Below are positions 36,148 through 48,100 of a DNA stretch of 64,000 nt, one piece after another. The stretch covers positions 2,919,534 through 2,983,533 of the forward strand of contig CM070615.1 in assembly GCA_036346395.1 (NCBI GenBank). Direction: 5' to 3'. The notes beneath the pieces were generated by a model. That model saw nothing but the letters and a program-made list of their open reading frames with translations, searched no databases and was not told where the DNA came from. Position 1 is the first letter of the stretch. Each line of letters begins with the position of its first letter. The DNA is from Hsuehochloa calcarea (taxonomy: Eukaryota; Streptophyta; Magnoliopsida; Poales; Poaceae). The translations under genes and the position numbers were made by a program.

Positions 36148-39100
36148 CTAACTTTGCTGGGGCAGGGAGGCCTGCATTGGCGCGAGCGGAGGAGTTGGTA
36201 AGGTGGGTGAGAGGCATGCCGGTGGCCTCCTCGAGGTCGAAGGAGTTGATGCCCTCGGTGAGAGGTCTACCATCTCCAGCGCTTGCATTCTGAGCTCCGT
36301 TGGATAATCTTTCACACACCCAATTCTTGGACCAGCACCAGTGCTCCATTTCAGGGACAGCCTGTGGCCAAGCTGATAGGATTTTGACTCTCTCTTCGAT
36401 TTCATCCTCTCAAGAATTGCCTCCTGCGGGACGTCGGCAGCTCTAGGGCTTTGCAGGCCACCTGATAAGGTTCTTTGGTAGGATGGCTTGGCTTTCTCCG
36501 TAGGAACATTGTTGCCTTCATCACCTTCAGTTTGTGGAGACGGTGGCCCAGATGCCTTGTCTTCTTCTATCTTGTTTGAAGGGAGAATCATTTGTGGAGG
36601 ATTGGATGCTATGCTAGCAGCAGTAGGGTCCTGTGTGCTATTAGGCACTGGATATTCATAGTAGTCTTCATTGGTCGATGAACGCACCTGAATACGCAAA
36701 ACAAGCTCATAAATGGAACCATCTTATATTTGGTAACATAGGAGTATTTTCAGGTTCTGTTGGTCCGAAAATTGTGTACCTCAACTTCTTTCAGATCAAC
36801 TCCATTCTCTTCAAGGAAGCTCATGAAGTTGCTGAGGTTCTCTGCACTTGGTTTGTAGTGACCACTGTAGGCCCAGATGGACTGAAATCAGAACAGATCA
36901 TCAGAGAGAAGCAGACTGCACCCAATGAACAAGCACTAGAATTAAGACACAATGAAAGTATCAAATGATTATCATGTGCTTGCACCCAGGAAATAGAATC
37001 CATTGTCTAATGTCCTCATAACTTGTATATTGGCCAAAGCATGAAGTACATACCCTGATGATACAAGATGCTAGGGGTAAAAAAAGTATTAGTAGTTTGA
37101 CCCACTATGCAACTTTCAGAATTGTGTGGAAATAAAACATAAATACAGCCTAATCTTCGGATATTTTCCAATCTGCCCTCACAAAAAAGAGGCATGTTCA
37201 AATTATTTTTCGTGGCAGTCCATGAAACAAAAAAGAATGGTGTGATGTTGAAGGATCATGTAGTGATCAACTCCTGGATAATAATCAATCTTTGGGGTCA
37301 CAGGTGCAGGATCGAGGAACAATATAAGCAGTCATGTCAGGAAAGCAAAATACTGTGCGTAAATAGTAGCATTTCAACTGGGCATGGTTTCTCAAGAATA
37401 CCTTGATAACTCCATTTTCTGCAGTAAACCTTCCAGCAGCAATGGTAGCACCTCCTGCTAAAAAGCTGGAGTGCTGGAATATGCCTTTCTCTTTCTGGGT
37501 GGAGAAATCAGCTTATGAATAACAGATTAAGTGATGCTAAACTACCAAAATATGATATAACATTGTTCAACAGCAATAAGAGGGCAAAATCCTTGTGAGA
37601 GTTGGCAAACTACCTTGCCAGCATAAAGTCTCTTTGCTGTGCTCATAACAAAAATCCATTTCGTCCCTTTAGGACCTTGGCTTGTATCAAGTGGTTCTCC
37701 AGACTGTTTATGGATTATCTTTCCCTCTGTAATGATGTATTCATAGTGCTCACGCTCCTGCTGCAAAACTTCAGACAGTTGTTAGAACCATCTGGTGGGC
37801 TTAGCTGCAGCAAAATATAGAGTTCATGTGACACTATTTAAAAAAAATACTTTCATGTGAGAATTTTGAACACAAGAGCTATACCAGTTATTCTTGTAGT
37901 TACCATGAGCAATTGAAAAAAAGAGAGTAAAGTAAACTGTGGGTCCCTAAACTTGTCGAAGTTGGTCAGTTAGGTCCCTAATCTACGGAACTGCACAATC
38001 AGATACCTTTTTTAAGTGAGTACCCGGAGGTCCCAAAGTGGCTTTGCTGGGTTTGATTGCTGACATGGACGGTTGACCATGCCAGCATGGCTTGCGGGCT
38101 CACGTGCGACTTGGCGACCGCGCGGGTGGCCACAAACAGGTCGTGGAGGCGCTGCGAGGAGCTCCCGCCGTGGAGAGGGGGCAGCAACAGTGGCTGCTCT
38201 GCGAGTGTGGGTGGTTATGCTGTGCGCCCAATGGCGCCCGTAGCTCTCGCTCCTCCGTGTACATCTCGCCCAACAGGACACCGTTCGCCGCACCACCGTT
38301 GCCGCAACGAGGGCCAAGACTTGCTTCCGGGACGCTGGAGTACACCGCCATGATCTCTGCTAAGGATATAAGGGTATTAGTGGTATTTCCTGTTGTATTA
38401 GGGTTTAGTCTTGTGTCCCTTTGTACCCTATATATAATGCTCATTGGGCCTCTTGAATATACACACAATATTCATAACATGGTATCATAGCAAAGGTTAG
38501 GGTTAGGGTTTGCTGTTACCATCGCCGCCTCCTAACCCCCGGTCGCCACCGTCACCGCTGCCCCCGGGAGGAGCTTCTCTACTCCCGAGGGCGGCCTTCT
38601 CCCTCCTCCGCCCGATTTGGGAGCCCCACCACGCGGACCAACGTCCTTTGGAGTCGAGACCTTAGGTTGCTGTCGTTTGCTCTGTGGCGGGTTCACTGCT
38701 GGCGCGCACTGCCCAGGATCTAGCGGGCGGTGGGCGCGCTCCACAGCGTACACCCCGCTGCGCCCCGCCTCTGGTCCCTCCACAAACCCCCAAGCCGGCG
38801 GCGATGGGGACGTACAAGTGTTGCATCTTCTTCACGCGGAGGTTCGCGCTGAGCGACACGACCACGTCGGACGACGCGTCGGCGCTCTCTCGCCACGCCA
38901 CGGCCGCGCGCCTACATGGGCGCCAACAAGCTCGGCGCTACCTCGCCGCCACGGGAGGCCGACGGCGATAAAGCGGCGAGAGAACACGGTGGCGGGATCG
39001 TGGATCAGTCTGCAGACGCGGCCGCACCCGCGCCGGAGGTCGCCCTCACCGTTGACGACTTCCACCGCTTCCTCTTCTCCAAGATAGCAATCGGCTGGTC

Positions 39101-42100
39101 GCTCGAGCCCGAACTCCCATACTGTCGCTTGATTTACCATCTTGCTATTGGTGTTGCTTCTTATGGCTGTTGCTGCTTCCTATGAGCAACAAAGGAAACG
39201 GGCAAGGATTCTGCTGCATTGGTGTTTTTTTGGTTGGATGAGCGACGCCAACTGCTGTGGGGCTGCCCACAGCCAGGCCAACGCGGACCATTGGTTGGAT
39301 GAGATATTTTTTATGCTCGACGATTGGGATGGCTTGGTCCGTAGTTTTGATGCTCAGCGATTGGGATGGGGCTGTCCTTGCTATCTTGACTGTGTCTACA
39401 TCTCGAGGAAGATGCGTCTTATTGGGATGGCTCGGCTGTGCTTGCTATCTAGGCTATGCGATGAGCGATATGGCTGTTGGTCTGGTCTAGTTCGTGTTTC
39501 TTCTGCTGCTAGTTATATTTGTGTCGCTTCTTCCGTTGCATCCATGTAAATCCGTACCAATCTATCTTTGAGTTCGTTTAAGCTATGCGAGTCCACGAAT
39601 TTATCATCAGTCGTAGAAGTATAGGTATTCTCTTTTGCATGGCAGCAGCCGCTGTTCTTTTCTTAGACCCACTGCAGATCCGCTACCCCAAGCTTTTAAA
39701 GCCGCCGCGCTTCTCCCGCACTGCATCTTCGTTGTGCTTCTCGTGCATTGTGTCGCGCTTCTTCGCACTGCATCTCTGTTGCGCTTCTTTTGCACTGTGC
39801 CTTCGTTGTGCTTCTTGTGCACTGCGCCGCCGCCGTCTTGAGCTACGATCTGCGCCGCCATGCTTCTATTTATTCCTATTCTGCTTGACTTGATAGCTTT
39901 CTCTATATTTGTCGGTTTCATCATCTTCGTCGTGTTGCCGCGGTCGACTTTGCTCCCGCACCTTGTGCTTTATGGGCTGTCGCACGACCGGATGGGAGAT
40001 CTTTTATCGATATATATTTTTCAAGAGCAGCATGCTATGACGACATTATGAAGACTCGGATTTTTCCTAGTTTGGTATCAACCCTTTCCAAATGCAATGT
40101 TATTGCATACGCTTTGCATTTGAGGGTGGTGTTAAGGATATAAGGGTATTAGTGGTATTTCATATTGTATTATGGTTTAGTCTTGTGTTCCCTTTGTACC
40201 CTATATATAATGCTCATTGAGCCTCTTCAATATACACACAATATTCATAACAATCTCCCCCGTCGGGAAGGCGAGGTCCAGGGGTGCACCTCCTGCATGA
40301 CGACGCTGACAAGGCCAACGAGGCATTTCGCGAAGGTGTGCTCCACAAGGGGGCTCCTCCTTGGCCACCATCGGCTCGTCTCCGGCCGATGGGTATCTCC
40401 ACGTGGGTGAAGCGTGTGGCCGGAGGAGCTGTTTGCGGGTGGCCTTGCAAAGGGTGTCGCTGACGTAGGCATTCTGCACCTGCTACTGCCCCTGCGCGGC
40501 GGCGCACACCACGAGCCTTCCACGATCTCTTGGCCCGATGGGGATCTCCACGTGGGTGAAGTGTGTGGCCGGAGGATCTACTTGCGAGTGGCCTTGCGAA
40601 GGGCGTCCCCGACGCAGCATTCTGTGTTTGCTCCTGCCCCTGCGCGGCGATGCACACCACGAGCCAGTCCACGACCTAGCGTGCCGACACTGCCCCTGCC
40701 TTGACATCCGCCACAATGGCAGCAGGTGCTTAACGGCGCCTGAGAAGGCAACGATGGAGAAGCGGTCGGCCGAGCCGAGTGACACGATGAGTAGCCGCAT
40801 CCCTCGCTTCGGCGTCTGCGGCTTCTCGACCATCATGCCCTGGCCCACATCAACCTCATCAGCCTCCAAAATCGGGTTGAACCCACCGTTGGCGGCGGCG
40901 ACCTTGGGTGCCAGGAGAGGCTCGTTGAGTCGTCGTACACCTTGGGGGCGCTAGACGGGGGCGACGTCTTGCAGCCGGAGTCATCGGATCTGCGCTTGTG
41001 GTGGGGGAGCGATTCTTGGCATTGTCGTCGATGGCAACTGCGGGGATGGAGCAATGAAGGCGAGGAAAGGGGTTTGGCGCCACAGAAAGGAGCAGACAGG
41101 GCAGGAGAGGGCGCCGGAGAAGGTGGAGTAGGTGTGGGCGGCGATACAGGGGAAGTGAGCACTCCACCATGAACACCGCCGAGCTAATCCGTCCATTCCA
41201 TTGTCACAGTGGAGACAACAGATGGGGATGGAATGCGAACAGATAACAAGGGCAAGGGGGTTTGTGCAATTGTCACAGCGCACTCGGTTGGTGTTATGGG
41301 CATGGGCCCACAGGGAGCTACGACCATGCAAGGAGACTGTTATGGGCAAAAATTACTGTTCACATACACTATTCGTGCACATGGACAGTGCGTTGAACAC
41401 ATTCGATTAGACTAGATTAGTTATTTGTTTTTTATTAGTAATAGTTACATGCATATCTTCATATTATGAATAGTTATATGCATATCATCATATTATGAAT
41501 GATTAGATGCATATCTTCATATTAGGAATGATTAGATGCATATCGTCATATTATGAATGATTAGATGCATATATTTATATTTAGAAAGTATATATATTAT
41601 CTTATCCTTAGTTAATTGGTTCCATTAGATATGATAGTTTCTGTATTGTTAGGGGCTAACCTCGTCTATATAAAGAGATGAGCCGCACCATTCAAAGGAA
41701 GCAAGAAAGAAATAGAAAAGTCATTCCAAGTCTTTGTCTACCCCTCTCCCCATCCTCGCCGATGCAGCCCGACCATCCTCCCAGCGGTGTTTACCACGTT
41801 ATGATCTAAGGGTCATAACTGTTGGAATAAGCAACTTGTATTATCAGGGGCCAACCGGCCAGAATATATAATACAATACATGTTACAGATAAGGAAACCA
41901 AATCAATCAAATCATATCTCTAACAAATCATATCTCTAACTATATCTCTAACACCCCCCCTCAAACTCATGGTGGATCAACAACACTGAGTTTGGAGAGG
42001 TAAGCCGTCTTTGTGCTCGAGTCTGGGCCTTCGTGAAGAAATCCGCAATCTGAAGCTCTGAAGGCACATACTGAAGAGCAATCACCTGATCATGCACACA

Positions 42101-45100
42101 AGACCTCATGAAGGAAGCATCAACACCAATATGCTTGGTGAGCTCATGCTTCACGAGGTCACGCAATCTTGATAGCACTGTCTTGTCGACAATAGAGGAG
42201 TCGGTGTAATGTGAAACACCAAAATCCTCAAGTAACCACCGTAGCCAAGTAATCTCTGCTGTCAAGAGAGCCATGGCTCGCAACTCAGCCTCTGCACTCG
42301 AACGGGACACTGCAGTCTGTTTCTTCGTCTTCCAGGCAATAAGCGAACCACCAAGAAAAACACGATGGCGAGAGATAGACCGCGATCGGAGGATCGCCGC
42401 CCAAGTAGCATCCGAATAAGCTGAAGTCGAATGCAGTGGGCGTGGAAAGAAGAGCGTGAGAGATAGTCCCACGAAGGTATCGCAGAACTCGAAGAAGGTG
42501 GCTGTAGTGGACCTGAGTGGGAGCAGAAACAAACTGACTCAGAATGTGAACTGGATAAGTGATATCCGGACGAGTAACAGCAAGATAGACAAGACTCCCA
42601 ACAAGATGGCGATAACGAGTCGGATCAGAAAGAGGCTCGCCATCAGAGGGTCGGAGGTGAACATTGAGCTCCATAGGAGTCTCAACAGGACGCTGATCAG
42701 TGAGAGAGGCACGATCAAGAAGATCCTGAATATACTTCTCTTGGGACATAAAGAAACCATCTGGAGTGGAAGTAACCTCAATCCCAAGGAAGTAACGAAG
42801 AGGACCAAGATCCGACATAAGGAATCTTTCGCTAAGACGAGCCTTGACAAAGGCAATGTACTCAGAGTCATCTCCGGTAATGATCATATCATCAACATAC
42901 AGAAGGAGAAGAGTCCGACCACGAGACGAAGTGTGGACAAAGAGCGCAGGATCATGATCACTTGCGGAAAAACCCGGCGGCGGTGACCACGGAGGAGAAG
43001 CGCTCAAACCGAGCACGAGGGCTTGCTTAAGACCATAGAGAGCGGCGAAGGCGACGGACCATACCCTCGAGAGCAGAATACCCGGTGGCGGATGCATGTA
43101 GACCTCCTCACGCAACTCGCCATTAAGAAAGGCATTCTTGACATCAAGTTGAAAGCAGACCGATGGCGACAGGCGCCACCGAAAGAAGAATGCGCCACGG
43201 TGGTCATGTGGGCCACGGGAGCAAAAGTCTCGTCGTAGTCACGACCATGCTCTCTTTGGAAGCCACGAGCAACAAGGCGCGCCTTATAGCGCTCAAGAGA
43301 GCCATCGAGCGAGTCTTAATCTTATAGACCCACTTACATGTGATGGGACGAGTGAGATGGAAAGGAACAAGATCCCAAGTACCCGATGCGCTCGAGGCGC
43401 AATCTCCTCGGCCATGGCATGCTGCCACTCGGGATGAGTAATGACATCCGATAGGAGGCGGAGCTCACTAGTAGGCTGCGCCGGCAAAGGCAAAGCAGGC
43501 GGGGCGAATCGATTGGCGATCGCGGAGGCGTAGCGAGGAGAAGATGGCCCGTCGGGGAAGATGAAGCATCGAAGAAGATGAAACATCGGGAGAAGTGGGC
43601 TCATCCGGAAGATCCTCAATCTGAGGTCGACGAGTGTATACGAGTGTAGTGGGGAGCTCGAGGAGCCGCAGGAGGCGAAAGCAGCGGCGATAATGGCGGA
43701 GAGGCCACGGGAGGAATATGTGGAGGCGAGATAGGTGTATCCGGAAAGGTCAAAAGGGCGAGACTCCACAGAGGAAGTCGAAGGAGAGGCGGGGCGTGGG
43801 TAGAAGGGGCGAGACTCGTCGAAAGTCACATCCAGAAATCCGCATCCGTCGACCAACGGGATCCCAAGACCGATAGCCCTTGTGCTAAACCTTTGTATCC
43901 CGTAAAAACACACTCAACAGATGGCGATCGGTTTGGTGCGTTCGCGGCGAGGAGAGCGTAGCAAACGCGACCAAGCGAGCGAAGGCGAGTAGTCGGTGGG
44001 AGACCACGAGAGGCGCTCAATAGGGATTGCATACGAAGAAGAGCGAAGAAGGCCGGATGTTGACGAGATAGGTGGCGATGGAAACGACCTGCGCCCAAAA
44101 GTGAGGTGGGATAGAGGCGGCAATCATCGTGGCACGAGCCGACTCAAGAAGGTGACGATGCTTGCGCTCGGCAACACCATTCGAGCATGAGCACGGGACA
44201 AGAGAATCGAGCGAGTGCCACCTTTCAAAGAAGGAAGCTGCGAGGTGATGAGAGGTACTACGCCCGTAGTCGGCCACGAAAAACACGAATAGGAGTGGAG
44301 AAGCGTATGCGAACCATGGTGGCAAACTGTTTATAGATGGACAAGACCTCACTACGAGAAGACATGAAATATATCCAAGTGTGGCGAGAGAAATCATCTA
44401 TAAATATGATATAGTATCGATGACCCCTTTCAAACGAAAGGAGCGGACTAAACATCGAATGAACAAGATCAAAAGGGATTTGAGACAACGACTCACTATG
44501 ATGATAAGGAAGTGAATCTGTTTGCCTAACTTACACTACGACAATCTAAAGAGGCGTCTCACGAGGCAGATCCCGAAGACCACGACGAACTAAGGGCGGC
44601 GAGGCGAGATCCACAGATGGCCAAGACGGTGATGCCGCTGCTGGAAAGAGCACAGTAGGCGGAGTGGCGAAGCGGAGAAGGCTGGCGCAATGGCGGTGTC
44701 GTGGAAGGAAGGTGTAGCCGATCAAGCTCCCAAAGCTATTTGTGAGTCAAGGCCGAGGGCGAGAACCAACGAGCTCCGTGTGGCGGTCCTGAACACAACA
44801 AGAGTCGAGTCGAGAATGACTCGATAACCAAGATCGATGTCGCCTTGTGAAAGAAGTCGCATGGTAAGGCGAGGAACATGAGCAATGAAGGAACATGGAA
44901 AGATGAGTTGCTTAGGGGTCCTCGACGAGAGAGCGAAGAGAGGTACCATCGCCAGTAAGAACACCGGCGGGAGATTCAAGAGGTGTAATGAAGGACGAGT
45001 AGAAGAATCGGAGTCATGTGAAAAGATGCTCCGAATCAAGAATCCATGGGAGGTCTTTGGGTGTGGAGGTGGTGGTTTCGCGATGCAGAAGAGTCGATAG

Positions 45101-48100
45101 CGTAAGCGATGAGAACTGTCAAAGGAGAATCTGAAGTAGCAAGCAAAGCGTCGAAGTCGGTTATCTCTCGCTCGATGAGAAGCTATGAAGTAGTCGATGC
45201 GACGTCGATGTAGAAGTCTGCGGTGCTAGTAGAAGAACGGCGTGAAAGATGCCGCGCTGCTTATAGCATTGGAACTCAATGTGGCCGACCTTGTCGCGAT
45301 AGGAAGCGATGAGGCGGCCACCGTCGGATGGAGGCGACCACCGCACTGTGGCGGCCATTGGATGAGGCGGTGTCAAAGCGTGAAGTAGCACCACGTGGCG
45401 AACGAAAGCCATCGGTGGCGGCCCGGGCACGCGGCGACCAAAACAACGAAGTCTAACGGCGCGGCCGGGCGCGGCCGGTTAGATCAACGTTTTTTTTCTC
45501 TCTCTTTTTTTTTTTACGGCCGCTCATGGGTTTAATTGACCGATTCGGCCCAGGCCAACCCAAACGTGCGACGACGACGGGAAGGAACTTAGTTCCCTTG
45601 TGTCAGCAGCGGCGGCGGTATTGGCGGCGGCGGCGGCTGATGGCGGTGGCGGCGGCGGGCGGCGGCGAAGCGCAATGACGCGCCGACGCCGCGGTAGCGG
45701 CGGCGTTGGCTGCTGTGGCCGGCGTGGCGATTTACCGGAGCGGCGCCTCGGCGAAGTCGTGGGCGACAAGCAAGCTCGGCGTCGAGGTCGTCGAGGTCGC
45801 GCAAGGTGGCGGATTCTGCGGCGGTTGGAGCACAGAGCCCAACAAGGTAGGCCTCGGCGGGAAGATGGAGCTCTGAAGCGGAGGTCTTGGTGCGGCTCAC
45901 CTTCTCCCGCATTTGCCGCCGGAGCTCCAAGGAACCCGATCGGCGATGATGGAGGTCTTTGCGGCTTACCTTCTCCACGCATTGTTCTTGCCGGAGCTCC
46001 AAGGAACCCGATCGGCGATGATGGGGCGCGACACCGGCCGGTGATGATGGAGGTGCAAAGACCCGGCCGCGATGATGAAGGTGAGGAGGTGCAAGACAAC
46101 CCGGGAGACGTCGGCGGGTGAGACGACGGCCGTGACGACTAGATCGAGGAGGCCGGTCAGGCGGCAAGCCAGCGACGGTGGCGGCTAGGTCAGGAAAGAG
46201 GTAACCCTAGTGCTCTGATACCATGTTGGAATAAGCAACTTGTATTATCAGGGGCCAACCGGCCAGAATATATAATACAATACATGTTACAGATAAGGAA
46301 ACCAAATCAATCAAATCATATCTCTAACAAATCATATCTCTAACTATATCTCTAACAATAACAACTTGGTATCAGAGCCATCTGCTGCATCTTTGTCCAT
46401 GGGCAGTGGTGGTGTCGATCCCGCCAAAATCGATGAGATCATCGCGTAGTTGAAGACGATCAGCAAGACGCTAGAGGCACACGGTGCACAATTGGCCATC
46501 ATCAACTTCCGCCTTGACAACCATGACGAGTGTATCACGCGCTTGTAGAAGGCCAAGATTGGAGAGCCAGGGACCGTCATACCAAGCGACGGCTTGCTCA
46601 GCGCAGCTCCCGCGGCAGCAGTCATTGCCGCACCGAGCGATGGCTTGCTCGGCGGAGCACCATCGCCATGCCGCCCGCACTGCGATGGTTGGCGTGGTGC
46701 AAAAGCTCGCCGTGGTCCGTCGGCGCTGCCACGACACTACCAAGGCTCGCCGCGGCAACTGAGATCTGTCGATCCCTACCGCGCTAGCGCCTCGACCTGC
46801 CACGATGCTGCCAACGCTTGCCGTGGCAATCACAATTATGCCGGAGCTTGTCGCGGTGCTACCACACTGTCGCAGCCAGCTGTGGTGTTAGTGGAGCATG
46901 TGACGTCGTCTACCGAGGTGACCGCGATCTTCACGGCACGACCGGCCAACGACGTGCCTTTGGAGGTGCGATGCACGACGGGTGACGTGTGGGAGGTTGC
47001 AATGTCGTCACGTCTCTCGCACATCCATTGCGTCTTGTGGCGGGAAGGGGAACAGGACTGTCCCCACACTGGTGGCCCTTGTCGGCAACATCCTCGTCGA
47101 TAACGGGCGGCGTTAAGGCCCCCGCAACGTTGCTGTCAACCGACGTCATCAGCCTAGGGCTGCAACCATAGCCACCACCCTACTGCTTGAGGACGAGCTG
47201 CTTGTCCGGGAGGGATGAAGTGTTATGGGCATGGACCCACAGGAAGCCACAACCATGCAAGGAGACGACTATTGGCATGAATTACTGTTCACATGCGCTG
47301 TTCATGCTCGTGGACAGTGCGTTGAACACATTCGATTAGATTAGATTAGTTGTTTCTTCTATATTAGGAATAGTTGAATGCATATCTTTATATTAGGAAT
47401 GGTTAGATGCATATCTTCAGATTTAGAAAGTATGGATATTACCGTATCCTTAGTTGATTGGTTGCATTAAATATGATAGTTTCCATATTGTTAGGGACTA
47501 ACCTCATCTATATAAAGAGAGTAGCCGCACCATTCAAAGGAAGCAAGAAAGAAATTGAAAAGTCATTCCAAGTCTTAGTCTACCCCTCTCCCCATCCTCG
47601 CCGACGCCGCCCGGCCACCCTCCCGGCGGTGTTTACCCCGTTATGATCGAAGGGTTATAACAACTGGTCACGCGAGTTGCACATGAGAAGACAAGCCACG
47701 TGGCATGTTCAACCATCCACGTCAGCGGTCAAACCCATATAAGCCACTTTGGGACCTCTAGGGACTCACTTAAAAAGTGTAGGTACCTGATTGTGCTGTT
47801 CCATAAATTAGGGACCTAAGTGACAAACTCCGACAAGTTTAAGGACCCACGATGTACTTTACTCAAAAAAAAAGTGAATGGATGCAGGCCAGAGCATGTT
47901 AGAACCTATTAAGCACTAACTTCTGGACTTTTGGGCTTTGGCTGTGTAATGTATAGCTCAAATATGCACAGACTTAATAACAATAACATCTAGATATAAC
48001 ACATGTTTTCAATTCGAGAGAAAAATTATTAAAGGTGAACATGAAAAGAAATAGTACAATGTCAGTAACATTTAATCATAATCAAAGCTCAGCGAAACAA

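Larger units (their letters stand above)
41820..46357 (-). mobile_element. Copia retrotransposon with identical LTRs, TSD ATAAC
   Basis: LTRs of 134 bp at 41820-41953 and 46224-46357 appear identical base for base (inverted ends TGTTGGAATAAGC / CTAACA in the plus reading). ATAAC flanks both sides (41815-41819 and 46358-46362). In minus orientation the primer site TGGTATCAGAGC (46223-46212) follows the 5' LTR, and a G-run purine tract (about 41964-41954) precedes the 3' LTR. Domain order gag, protease, integrase, reverse transcriptase, RNase H is that of Copia. It sits in the 5' LTR of the 41292-47662 element and is therefore the youngest insertion here. Confidence 0.92.
41292..47662 (+). mobile_element. 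Non-autonomous LTR element inside the Pack-MULE
   Basis: The 5' LTR is 41292-41819 plus 46358-46363, split by a later Copia insertion; the 3' LTR is 47221-47662. Both start TGTTATGGGCATG and end TATAACA or CATAACA. The primer site TGGTATCAGAGC is at 46367-46378, and the purine tract GGGAGGGATGAAG precedes the 3' LTR. Flanks GTTGG and ACTGG agree only in part, so either the target duplication has mutated or one end is slightly misplaced. The 857-bp interior has a short gag-like start with an early in-frame stop (LEAHGAQLA..N.RLDNHDE) and no pol. The tail, ending in an acidic DELL-type peptide before the purine tract, suggests a Gypsy relative, but this is uncertain. Confidence 0.75.
37925..47864. 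mobile_element. Mutator-like Pack-MULE in IQM intron 5, host of nested elements
   Basis: Terminal inverted repeats of about 200 bp begin GAGTAAAGTA at 37925 and at 47864 (complement). Both arms share GTGGGTCC.TAAACTTGTC, GCACAATCAG.TACCT, TTTTTAAGTGAGT and GAGGTCCCAAAGTGGCTT, and similarity continues to about 38125. The flanking 9-mers AAAAAAAGA (37916-37924) and AAAAAAAAA (47865-47873) agree at 8 of 9, compatible with a Mutator target duplication but weak because of the A-run. Without the later insertions the element is about 1.7 kb and carries a host gene fragment and no transposase, hence Pack-MULE. Long inverted ends make hAT or Harbinger less likely. Confidence 0.75.

Noticed and set aside
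45600..46121. Plus-strand Gly/Arg-rich frame
   Set aside because: Antisense to the Copia leader/gag region; compositional.
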